Shown: piece by piece, positions 26,216-36,055 of the stretch
Numbering within the stretch: position 1 is the stretch's first letter
How the letters are laid out: each line of letters begins with the position of its first letter
Source: Eriocheir sinensis
Taxonomy: Eukaryota > Arthropoda > Malacostraca > Decapoda > Varunidae
Assembly (NCBI RefSeq): GCF_024679095.1
Contig: NC_066531.1
Span: forward strand, 7,794,115-7,858,114
Reading direction: 5' to 3'
DNA length: 64,000 nt
The notes under the pieces: generated by a model
Told to the model about the DNA's origin: nothing
Databases searched by the model: none
What the model saw: only the letters and a program-made list of their open reading frames with translations
Position numbers and translations under genes: made by a program

Positions 26216-26432
26216 GTACCCCATATTCACCCTCGAGCACTTCTCCCAATGGAACCATGACTCCCCAGCGGTCTTACAGGTTACTTGCAGGCTCTCCCCT
26301 GCCAGGACTCTGTGCTGGAGGCCAGGCAGGGGCACTGTGGACAGGACGTGTATTTCCGTAGATGAGGTTCCGAGGAGCCCACCGATGACGTGTGTTGGCT
26401 GCGAGGAGGGACTGAAGCGGCTGCAGAGCTTG
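26136..26432 (+). CDS. Possible 3' end of an unassigned exon with splice donor
   Basis: Immediately after a TAA at 26133-26135, frame 3 stays open for 99 codons up to a good splice-donor match (GTGAGTAAG at 26433). No start codon is needed if this is an internal or continuing exon. The first third is proline/serine-rich and comes from the C-rich repeat. The last two thirds look more like protein, with EHFSQWNHDSPAVLQVTC, then CISVDEVPRSPPMTCVGC and EEGLKRLQSL just before the donor. Five cysteines fall in this part. I do not recognise a domain. In the intron reading the frame would stop eight codons past the donor. It could equally be a chance open frame in GC-rich sequence. Confidence 0.22.
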
Positions 26433-26622
26433 GTGAGTAAGGGACAAGGAGACTAGAGTACTAATATAGTCTCCTTGGTAGGCTACGTGTTGGCTTTATT
26501 GAGTTTACTTACTTTATTTCACCGCATTGTTTTGTTTTGTTATTATTTCACATATTTTTATTATATATTTAGTTTAGCTATTTCACGGTAGTTTTGTTCA
26601 GCTAGGTGATTTAGTGTTACGA

Positions 26623-26706
<84 letters not shown>
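26623..26706 (+). repeat. (GT)n microsatellite, about 84 bp
   Basis: Uninterrupted GT dinucleotides. AT-rich unique sequence lies to the left. Confidence 0.98.
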
Positions 26707-26708
<2 letters not shown>

Positions 26709-26947
26709 CCACGTTTCAAGTTTTAATTATTTATCTCAGAGATGCCATAAAAGTGTCCCTTTCAAACACTGTACTGAGGATTGACTTTAGAGAAACTGTA
26801 TTAAAACAGTGAAAATATCTCAATGAATGAATATCTGAATGACCTTTCTGATCAAAACAGGACAGATTGACCAGAGTCGATGGCTGAAGGTTGCAGTGTT
26901 GTTATCCTGAGTTACTGTTATTCAGTGCAGAAGGTCGATTCAGATTT

Positions 26948-27176
26948 GTGACTGACGGAAACGCACTTAATCAAACCCTTATGGCACATACGGTGTGTAA
27001 ATACATTAGTGAAACTGTATTAACAACTGACTTCTGATCAGAAGGCCCGGGTTCGAATCCTGGCACTCAGTGTTGTTCATTTAGGATGTTTATCACTGTG
27101 TTAATAAAGTTTCTCTAATGTATTTACGCACCGTATGTGCCATAAGTGTTTGATTAAATGCGTTTCCGTCAGTCAC
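26948..27176. repeat. Foldback: 78-bp inverted repeats around a tRNA-like B-box segment
   Basis: The arm at 26948-27025 and the reverse complement of the arm at 27099-27176 agree at all but about five of 78 positions (for example GTGACTGACGGAAACGCA at the outer end). The 73-bp centre contains CTTCTGATCAGAAGG followed by a consensus Pol III B box, GGTTCGAATCC, and CTGGCACTCAGTG. The B-box piece recurs in direct orientation at 27303-27360. It could be a SINE fragment caught between two copies of another repeat. Confidence 0.7.
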
Positions 27177-27269
27177 GGGTGTGGGCGGGGTTACCTTCAC
27201 CTTCATGTCCACAGTGCGGGGCTGGGGCGTCAGGTAATGGCCGCATAAGTGGCCTCTGGCGCGGTAACC

Positions 27270-27360
27270 TTTTAGCCCGTCGGTGGTCTGGTCGGTTTGC
27301 TGCCCTGACTTCTGATCAGAATTCCCGGGTTCGGATCCTGGCACTCAGTGGTGTTCATTT
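27270..27360 (+). mobile_element. Second tRNA-like segment, possible SINE head
   Basis: An A-box-like TGGTCTGGTCGG is followed about 30 bp later by CTTCTGATCAGAATTCC and a B-box-like GGTTCGGATCC, then CTGGCACTCAGTG. The 3' part is a direct copy of the segment at 27026-27085. This spacing fits a tRNA-derived promoter. I see no clean acceptor stem, so I do not call it a tRNA gene. Confidence 0.4.
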
Positions 27361-27526
27361 GGGAGGATTAACTTGTTAGTAGCAAAGAAACAAGCCCAAC
27401 CATCTCACTGAATCAGCATATGTTTGTCATGATAGTCTCACACAGTGACTATCAGTAAGTAACACTTGCTATAAATGAATAGTTCTTGATAGCTTGCTCA
27501 CATTCAATCCTATTTGAAAAAAAAAA

Positions 27527-27648
<122 letters not shown>

Positions 27649-27844
27649 AGTTACATATTGGTATTTTTATTCTAGCCACAAACAAGGACTTTCTTGTTGG
27701 TTACTAGTTACAAACAACTTATTACAAACTTTAACAATCACCACTAAATCACAGTCACAGTCACCTTTTTTAATTCTATTTTATCCTTTTTTTCACGCTT
27801 GGGATGCTAGTCTGGTAAAATTGGAGCCTCTGTCAGATTTGATC

Positions 27845-28023
27845 TCCTGAGGGATGCCAACAGTCTTGATAAATACTCGAACCTCTTTCTTCTCAATTTC
27901 TGCAACATTCGCGGTCTTCGTTTTAATTTTCATTATGCGTAACACCATCTCTCTTCCTCTACACCTCACTTTCTCTTCAGCACCGAAACGCAGATTTCTG
28001 AGGCTACTGACAGTAATCTCTAC
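27845..28023 (+). mobile_element. Jockey-like LINE, endonuclease-start fragment
   Basis: Closely matches the start of the endonuclease region of the copy at 62620-62800 and of the copy at 34550-34720 (ACCTCTTTCTTCTCAATTTC, then ATTCGCGGTCTTCGTT). Translated, it covers the LNFCNIRGLRSNF-type block and ends at CTGACAG.AATCTCTAC. It stops abruptly at 28023, where a T run begins that belongs to an antisense copy of the same family. Confidence 0.8.
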
Positions 28024-29530
28024 TTTTTTTTTTTTTTTTTAACAGCTAAGGAGACTAAGCTAAGGAGACAGTTCAAGGGCGTACAGAAAAAAAAAAAAGG
28101 CCCGCTACTGACTGCTCCCGAACAGAGGTTAAAAGAGTGTCCAAAAGCAGAGGTCAATTTCGGGAGGAGAGATGTCCTGATACCCTCCTCTTGAAAGAGT
28201 TCAAGTCGTAGGCAGGAGGAAATACAGATGAAGGAAGATTGTTCCAGAGTTTACCAGCGTGAGGGATGAAAGATTGAAGATACTGGTTGACTCTTGCATA
28301 AGGGGTTTGGATAGTATAGGGATGAACATGAGTAGAAAGTTGTGTGCAGCGGGGCCGCGGGAGGAAGGGAGGCATGCAGTTAACAAGTTCAGAAGAGCAG
28401 TCAGCATGAAAATATCGACAAAAGATAGAAAGAGAGGCAACATGGCGGCGGAATTTGAGAGGTAGAAGACTATCAGTATGAGGAGGAGAGCTGATGAGAC
28501 GAAGAGCCTTTGACTCCACTCTGTCAAGGAGAGCTGTATGAGTGGACCCCCGCCCCCCACACACACATGAGATGCATACTCCATACGAGGGCGGACAAGG
28601 CCTCTCTAAATGGATAGCAACTGTGCGGGGAAGAAGAACTGGCGGAAACGGTACAGAACGCCCAGCCTCGAGGAAGCTGATTTAGTAAGAGATGAGATAT
28701 GAAGTTTCCAGTTGAGATTTTGAGTTAAGGATAGACCGAGGATGTTTAGTGTTGAGGAAGGTGATAGCTGAGTGTTGTCAAAGAATAGGGGATAGTTGTT
28801 TGAAAGATTGTGTCCAGTGGATAGGTGGAGAAACTGTTTTCTTGAGGCGTTGAAGGACACCAGGTTCCTCTTGCCCCAATCGGATATAATAGTAAGGTCT
28901 GAGCCTAAGCCTTCTGTTGCCTCCAGCCTTGAATCGTTACGTTCCTGTAGGGTGGGTCTTCTATTAAAAGAAGTTGAGTAATGCAGAGTGGAGTCATCGG
29001 CGTAGGAATGGATAGGACAGTTCGTTTTGGAAAGAATATCATCAATGAACAACAGAAAGAGAGTGGGAGATAGGACAGAACCCTGTGGGACACCACTGTT
29101 AATAGGTTTAGGGTTCTACCACAGCAGAAACTGAACAGTCAGAAAGGAAACTGGAGATAAAGGTAAAGAGAGAAGGATAGAAACCGTAGGAGGGTAGTTT
29201 GGAAAGCTAAGATTTGTGCCAGACCCTATCAAAAGCTTTTGATATGTCCAGCGCAATAGCAAAGGTTTCACCGAAACGGTTAAGAGAGGATGACCAAGAG
29301 TCAGTTAGGAAGGCAAGGAGATCACCAGTAAAACGCCCCTTGCGGAACCCATACTGTCGATTAGATAGTAGGTCAGAAGTGGAAAGGTGGTTTTTAGTCT
29401 TCCGGCTAAGGATTGACTCAAAAGCTTTAGATAGACAGGAAAGTAAAGCTATAGGACGGTAGTTTGAGGGATTGGAACGCTCACCCTTCTTAGGCACAGG
29501 CTGTATGAAGGCATACTTCCTGCAGGAAGG
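28024..29530 (-). pseudogene. Jockey-like LINE ORF2 reverse transcriptase, 5'-truncated and frameshifted
   Basis: A minus-strand LINE copy ending in an A tail (T run 28024-28042 on the plus strand). Going 5' to 3' on the minus strand it encodes the RT entry region from about 29515 (YAFIQPVPKKGERSNPSNYR), ALDISKAFDRVWHK ending at 29207, then in another frame FIDDILSKTNCPIHSYADDS (the catalytic YADD box, from about 29050), and a C-terminal part with LDRVESKALRLI and KLWNNLPSSVF ending near 28154. At least two frame changes and several stops separate these pieces, so it is not functional. The 5' end is cut at 29530, immediately before an unrelated CAGTGGCGTAG sequence. The same family occurs at 34410-38890, 45965-47722 and 62533-64000. 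The jockey-like label is by motif resemblance. Confidence 0.85.
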
Positions 29531-30057
29531 ACAGTGGCGTAGTAAGGGGAGGGGTGGGGGGGCGGTCCGCCCCGGGTGAAAGCTTGAAGGGGGTGCCATG
29601 ATACAGGCTCAAGTCTAATGGGTAAATTTAGAGACGTATCTAAGGAAAGGGGTGTTGGGGTCATATAAGAAGACGCCCCCCAGGCCCCCAACAAAGGTAC
29701 CCGCCGCCCTCCAAATGGTCCATTTGGAAGCCCCCATTTGTTGCCATACTCATTTGTAGAAGCTAGTGTGGGGGGGGGGACCCCAAAAGGAGACAAGACC
29801 CCCGCGACCCCGCCCACAAGATCTCCAGCCATGCCGGCATATATAGTACCACTGTGGGTAATGATGGAGTTTTGATTACCCAGCTCCAGCCACGCGTGGT
29901 ACTGTGAATGACGGTGCCTTGTGTTTCAAATGACTGTAGCAGATGAATTGCTTTGCTTGTAGCAGAGATGTTATTTACTATAAAGAACACATTTTTGCAT
30001 AATGTTGAAGCTAAGGAACTGTACTTTATCATGTGACGTTAAAAACTTGAATGTAAA
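29531..30057. other. Unassigned stretch starting with a CAGTGGCGTAG terminus-like motif
   Basis: Begins CAGTGGCGTAG (29532) followed by a G-rich block and GGTCCGCCCCGGGTG, a start seen in many animal DNA transposons with hAT-like ends. I could not find a matching inverted end downstream, so this may be one end of a truncated element. The remainder is G/C-rich to about 29850, then AT-richer. No gene is visible. Confidence 0.3.
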
Positions 30058-30502
30058 TGTTTGTTGTAGCATGTGTCTCGCTAAACGGTATCGTAGGTAG
30101 GTGAGCGGGGAGACGCCTAAGTGTTTGTTGAAGCATGAATCTAGCTGAACGGTATCGTGGGTAGGTGAGAAGGGAGACGCCTAAGTGTTTGTTGTACCAT
30201 GAATCTCGCTGAACGGTATCGTGGGTAGGTGAGAGGGGAGACGCCTAAGTGTTTGTTGTACCATGAATCTCGCTGAACGGTATCGTGGGTAGGTGAGAGG
30301 GGAGACGCCTAAGTGTTTGTTGTAGCATGAATCTCGCTGAACGGTATCGTAGGTAGGTGAGAGGGGAGACGCCTAAGTGTTTGTTGTAGCATGAATCTCG
30401 CTGAACGGTATCGTAGGTAGGTGAAGGGTGACGCCTAAGTGTTTGTTGTAGCATGAATCTCGCTGAACGGTATCGTAGGTAGGTGAAGGGTGACGCCTGA
30501 GT
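30058..30502 (+). repeat. Seven tandem copies of a 64-bp repeat
   Basis: Units start at 30058, 30122, 30186, 30250, 30314, 30378 and 30440, so the period is 64 bp with one 62-bp unit. Each carries TGTTTGTTGTAGCATG, CTCGCTGAACGGTATCGT, GGTAGGTGA and GAGACGCCTAAG. The period is not a multiple of three and the unit has no coding look. Confidence 0.95.
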
Positions 30503-30558
30503 GCGTGACGGAAACAAAACAAGCTCGTGAGGGAAACATCTTCGTCGCATGCTTTTGT

Positions 30559-30805
<247 letters not shown>

Positions 30806-30825
30806 TTGTTATTATTATTAGTATT

Positions 30826-31165
<340 letters not shown>

Positions 31166-31355
31166 GATAAGAAGAAGAACTGATGAAGAATTATCATTAT
31201 AATAATAAGAATGATGATAATAATAAGGATAGTCAGCCAGTTATTTCTGCTTTTAAGTGGTTGTCTCTGAATTTGTCTGCCTGGAATAGTAAGCGATGTA
31301 TGGGGATAATATAATAATAATAATAGCCGAAAAAAATAAGGCAGGACATTCAAAA

Positions 31356-31545
<190 letters not shown>

Positions 31546-31697
31546 TGTGAGGAGCTACGACACGCGCGGGTGTTGGTGACAATGTTCTATGCCTTGAGCC
31601 GGATCGCGCGCCGAATTGTGAAGAACGACAACATAAACACTTCTTCTTCTTCTGACCAGTACTGTTTGGAATCGCTTCGCCGCCCCTGAACACCGCT

Positions 31698-32377
31698 ATG
31701 GAGAAGATGAGTGACAGAGCTTCTCTATTCTCTCGTGAGCAGAGAATGATGCTCCTCAGGCTTGTGGGGGAGCGGAGGGTCTTCCAAGATCGATCCAGCA
31801 ATCCCTCCTTCTGAAAACAGTAACCCCTCCATCCATTGTTTTTAGACAACACTGTATACTTAGGTATTTCTTCTTGGATTAGTTATTAAGGCTACTAAAG
31901 TGTTAAGATTGTAATAAAGCATGGCATGGTGTTTAGGTTAATTGCACACGTATTTAAATTTTTAAACTTCTTTTTCACACTAGTGGAAGCAAATCCATCC
32001 CTGCATGTCACTACACTGCTTGGTAATGAATGTGGGGCTTCAGGTTTGCGAGTGTCTGCCTGCATGGCTTCATCCTCTGCTCTCCCAGACAAGCTTGTGC
32101 CTTCCCCCATGGACCCATCCCCTCCTGTCCCTAGAAATCCTTCCACTGTAATCTTTCCAGCACATTCCTTCAGCTTCCACAACACCCATTTCCCTCTCCT
32201 AATGTAAGGAAGCACACCAAAGGGAGGTTTGCTGCTGAGTATTCTATGTATAGGAATAGGAGGAAACAGGATGACTACTATGATCTCTTCATTCAGCAAA
32301 CAAAAATTGAGCATCAGGAGCAAATGAAGGTCTATCGGGTGCAGCAGGAAGCAGCTGAAAGACAATGTAGTGTATGA
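31698..32377 (+). pseudogene. Decayed Myb/trihelix-like DNA-binding protein gene
   Basis: Two separated pieces suggest one former protein. Codons 31698-31814 read MEKMSDRASLFSREQRMMLL, then RLVGERRVFQD, ending in a TGA; this resembles the first helix of Myb/SANT-like (trihelix) domains, which often read FS..E...LLxLV. After a plausible acceptor (TTCTTTTTCACACTAG, ending 31983) a proline/serine-rich frame follows. A frame change near 32130 leads to RKHTKGRFAAEYSMYRNRRK and DDYYDLFIQQTKIEHQEQMK, then VYRVQQEAAE, ending at a stop at 32375-32377, like the coiled C-terminus of such proteins. Proteins of this type are either host factors or the second protein of PIF/Harbinger transposons. No terminal repeats were found around it. 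Assignment is by resemblance only. Confidence 0.35.
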
Positions 32378-32613
32378 TGCACATCTTGACATGTGCACTC
32401 ATATAAAAACATAGGATTCATGACATACATGGAAAGGCTGGCTACAGAATGCCAAACTAAATTTAAGAAACAATGAACATCATAAAAGATGCAGTCTAGG
32501 AAATAAGTTATTGATTAAGTTAATTTATTTATCTTAAGTACCTGAAAACAATATATTGGGGATGAAAAGAATATATCATATGCGTCCATTAACTTTTATT
32601 TTATGCATTCTTG

Positions 32614-32936
<323 letters not shown>

Positions 32937-33114
32937 AAATACAGTAAAGACACATCAATTGGGGATTCTTGAATCATATGTTATTGCTCAAATATACATG
33001 ATTATTTGAATTTCACTATGGAAAATGAAAGTATAGATTCACAAATGATTCTAGGATAAGTAATGAAGGAGATGAATGATTGATGCTCATCTTGTGGATC
33101 TGGTTGAGGACAAT

Positions 33115-33612
33115 GTGCAAAGGTTATTCCAAAAGTAATGTTTTATTTTTATTCCGCCCCAAGGAGTCCGAGGGACTGATTATAACATGATGACTGAACT
33201 CGCACCAATAACCTGAAATGTTCATTCTATGTTGCAGACATTGATGGTGTGACAGTCTAAGAAAGCAACCCCGTCATGGTGCGTCAGAAGCAGAGGTGCG
33301 TCATTGTCCTCCACGCAGAGCAAGTTGAACCAATCGACATTCACCGACGCTTGGTGAACGTTTACGGAGCCGAGGTGATGCCAGCACGGTTAGAGATGGG
33401 TTCGTCGATTCCGGAGTGGCGACAGAGATGAGTGACAAATCGCTCTCCGGACGCCCATGCACAGCCACCACCCGGAAAATGAGGTGCTCCATGATCAACT
33501 CACCCGTTCTAATTGGCGTATAACAGTGAACGAAATGAATGCACTGTTGGATGTGGGTGTCGGTGTACTGAAAAAATGCTGTCATCCCCAGATACAGCAA
33601 AGCGTGTGCCAG
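33115..33612 (+). pseudogene. Mariner-like element, 5' end and transposase N-terminus (left arm)
   Basis: Starts with a terminal repeat containing TTATTCCAAAAGTAATG, then an untranslated leader. From about 33274 it encodes a mariner transposase start: MVRQKQRCVIVLHAEQVEPI, then IDIHRRLVNVYG, a damaged VSTVR region, KSLSGRPCTATT, and further LTRSNWRITVNEMNALLDVG. This is the paired helix-turn-helix DNA-binding part of the transposase. Frameshifts are evident near 33380 and 33470. The catalytic DDD/DDE part is absent because the sequence switches to the opposite strand near 33613. Confidence 0.7.
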
Positions 33613-33985
33613 GCGGGTGGCTGTGCATGGGCGTCCGGAGAGCGGTTTGTCTCTCACATCTCTGTCGCCACTCAAGAATCGACCAACCCATCTCCTAACC
33701 GTGCTGACATAAACTGCCTCGGCTCCATAGACGTTCACCAAGCGTCGGCGAATGTCGATTAGTTCAACTTATTCTGCGTGGAGGAATACAGTGACGCACC
33801 TCTGCTTGACGCACGTCCATGACGGTTGCTTTAAACTCACACCGTCAATGTCTGCAACAGAGAGATGAAAATTTCAGGCTATTTTCAAGGAGGTTGTCAT
33901 CATAATAATGCACAAGCAATCCTCGACCCCTTTGGGGCAGAATAAAAAATAGGAGGCATTAACTTTGGAATGACCCTCGTACATA
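33613..33985 (-). pseudogene. Mariner-like element, 5' end and transposase N-terminus (right arm, inverted)
   Basis: On the minus strand this repeats the left arm: a terminal repeat reading GAGGGTCATTCCAAAGTTAA at about 33956-33980, the leader with GTTGCAGACATTGACGGTGT, and a transposase start with HRRLVNVYGAEAVYVSTVRR, WVGRFLSGDRDVRDKPLSGR and PCTA. This copy keeps the VYVSTVRRWVGRF helix better than the left arm. The two arms make a head-to-head palindrome of about 0.85 kb. Confidence 0.7.
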
Positions 33986-34409
33986 TACGTCACTGTCTAA
34001 ATTTAGGCCAAAGAGACGAGATGAGCTAAAGCAACACACAAGTAGTGTGTACACCTCCCACTATATCTTACAACCAAGGAATACTTGCTTTGGTTGAGGA
34101 ACAAGATCAATAAGCAGGTGAGTTGGTGTCATTATCCTGTGTTATGTATACCTACATTATCCTATATTATACATTATCCTACATTACCCTATATTTTACA
34201 CGCTCTGGAGGCCTCCGGCTGCCTGCGAAAATCAGGACTGTTCAGGCAAACCTGAGCGTGTATGGGACGTTTAGGCGGCCTGTGCAGGCTGCCGGAGAGG
34301 TTACCTCACGAACCTGTACCTGACAGGTTGGTCTGTCCGGCCAGCGTCCGGTTCAGGCTTGTTTGAGGTGTTTATGCACATGAGGTGGCCTTGAGGCCAC
34401 ATCTCTCGA
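33986..34409. other. Unassigned stretch
   Basis: No gene is visible. From 34200 to 34400 a GC-rich block contains several short imperfect inverted repeats built from CAGGCT, GCCTG and GGCCTCC, of unknown origin. Confidence 0.4.
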
Positions 34410-34510
34410 CACAATCTTCCAAACACATGTCCCTATTCTTCGACAACGCTCAGCTGTCACCTTCAACACTAAACATCCTGGTCTATCCTTAACTCAAAAT
34501 CTCAACAACA
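34410..34510 (+). mobile_element. Jockey-like LINE, short reverse-transcriptase fragment
   Basis: Matches the region just after the YADD box of the family at 38101-38225 (GACACAATCTTCCAAACAC, TTCGACAACGCTCAGCTGTC, AACATCCTGGTCT). It lies directly upstream of the endonuclease start of the next copy, so two truncated copies sit tail to head. Confidence 0.75.
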
Positions 34511-35171
34511 AAATAAATTTCAGGAGGACTCCCTTCTGGTTGCCGACCCGAGAGGTGTCTTGATAACCTCGAACCTCTTTCTTCTCAATTTCTGCAACAT
34601 TCGCGGTCTTCGTTCTAATTTTCATTCTGTTGAACATCATTCTCTTCCTCTAAACCACCTTCTTTTCCTCACTGAAACACAGGCTTGAGGCTACTGACAG
34701 CAATCTCTACCTGTTCCTCCTACTATCTCTATCCTAAATTTCAATCCAAAGCTGGATAAAACAGCCACGTGCGCATCGACATCACTTGCTCTCGTGCCCA
34801 CAACCTTGACTCCTCTGAATTTTCTTCATTGTCATTCTATTACTAAATACATATGTGCTGTTTATCTCTCACCCAACTCTACTAACTATGTAAAATTTTG
34901 ACTATTTGAACTTAAAGTGGAGCATATCTGACCCACTTCTCCTTCGCTGAAATCTCCATCCTAGGAGATTTCAATGTTTACCACCACCTTTGGCTTTCAT
35001 CCTCTTTCACCGACCATCCTGGGCCTGTACTTATAAAGAATATGTTTGCTTATGTGAGGCATAAATCAAGAAAATGGTGGATACCGAGACGAAAGGGAAG
35101 CATAAACCTTAGGTTTCAACTAAGCGGAACCTAAATTGACTTAAGACGTGCGGGGTGGAGGTAACATTGCA

Positions 35172-35193
35172 TTCCTTAGGTCGACCTAAGGAA
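35172..35193. promoter_or_regulatory. Perfect 22-bp palindrome near the Harbinger left end
   Basis: Half-site TTCCTTAGGTC followed by its exact reverse complement. A related CCTTAGGTTT lies about 60 bp upstream. Position 150 bp inside the element end suggests a protein-binding site, possibly for the Myb-like protein; this is inference. Confidence 0.4.
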
Positions 35194-35265
35194 GCATAAC
35201 AGTCAAGATGGCGGAGGTAGTGTGCGTGCAGCTGAGGACTTTTCACACGAAGAGACGTCTCTTGA

Positions 35266-35423
<158 letters not shown>

Positions 35424-35578
35424 TGCAAGTACAAGGCCAAGTCAATTGAATTTCTTGATTGAAAAGAAAAGGCAGAACATTACAAATGTTATTTTCATCA
35501 AGTACTTAATAAGCATTGAAATTTACAAGACTGTCACTATTTGCTTGTTAACCATTCCTTGCACTTCATGAATACCAT

Positions 35579-36055
35579 TTATTTCAAGAAAATCCTACCT
35601 TTTCCATCCCTGTCCTTATGGAAGGCCCTTATTTTAGTTTTTGCATCTTGCATCACTGTCTGCCAGCGTCTCTGGCACTGCTTCGTGCACCTACTAAAGC
35701 CTGGGTGGAGTGCCAGGCGAGTGACAATGCTGCCCCACGCCTTCGTCTTCGCCTCAACAGAGCAGCCATTTTCCGAAAAATTTCCTTTGAGGATGGTTGC
35801 TTTATCCCTATAGAGCTGTACGAGGGAGAGAGTTTCAGTGTACGTCCAGTTGGTATTGCGGTGACGTGTCTGCCGAGGAGGCTGTAGCTGGGGCGGCGGC
35901 TGTTCCTGCTGCTGCTGCTGCTTCTGTTGTGGCTGGGGATGAGGCTGTGGTCCCTCCTGCTGCTGCTCCTGAAGAGGCTGCTGCTGCTGCTGTTGCTGCT
36001 GACCTCGCTGGCTGCTGAGGGGCACTAAAGGTCGTGGCTGGCTGTTGGCGTCCAT
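35579..36055 (-). CDS. Harbinger-associated Myb/SANT-like DNA-binding protein, 158 codons
   Basis: An intact minus-strand frame starting at ATG 36055. Residues 17-61 are a glutamine- and proline-rich low-complexity segment. Residues 68-148 form a Myb/SANT-like (trihelix-type) domain with regularly placed tryptophans: W70 in NTNWTYTETLSLVQLY, W107 in KTKAWGSIVTRL, W131 in QCQRRWQTVMQDAK. The end is short (GKGRIFLK). In PIF/Harbinger transposons a Myb-like protein is encoded beside the transposase and helps it reach the nucleus and bind the element ends; here it lies between matching terminal repeats, which supports that role. The transposase partner is not visible. The frame is free of stops although the surrounding LINE is badly decayed, so the insertion is younger than the LINE. 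A host origin is less likely but not excluded. Confidence 0.75.
   Translation of the reverse strand: MDANSQPRPLVPLSSQRGQQQQQQQQPLQEQQQEGPQPHPQPQQKQQQQQEQPPPQLQPPRQTRHRNTNWTYTETLSLVQLYRDKATILKGNFSENGCSVEAKTKAWGSIVTRLALHPGFSRCTKQCQRRWQTVMQDAKTKIRAFHKDRDGKGRIFLK

Noticed and set aside
27026..27085. Functional tRNA gene at the B-box segment
   Set aside because: Only the B-box half is present, flanked by inverted repeats; no A box or cloverleaf.
30058..30502. CRISPR-like regular repeat spacing (also 50987-51358 and 53608-53823)
   Set aside because: The repeats are directly adjacent with no unique spacers, and the genome context is animal.
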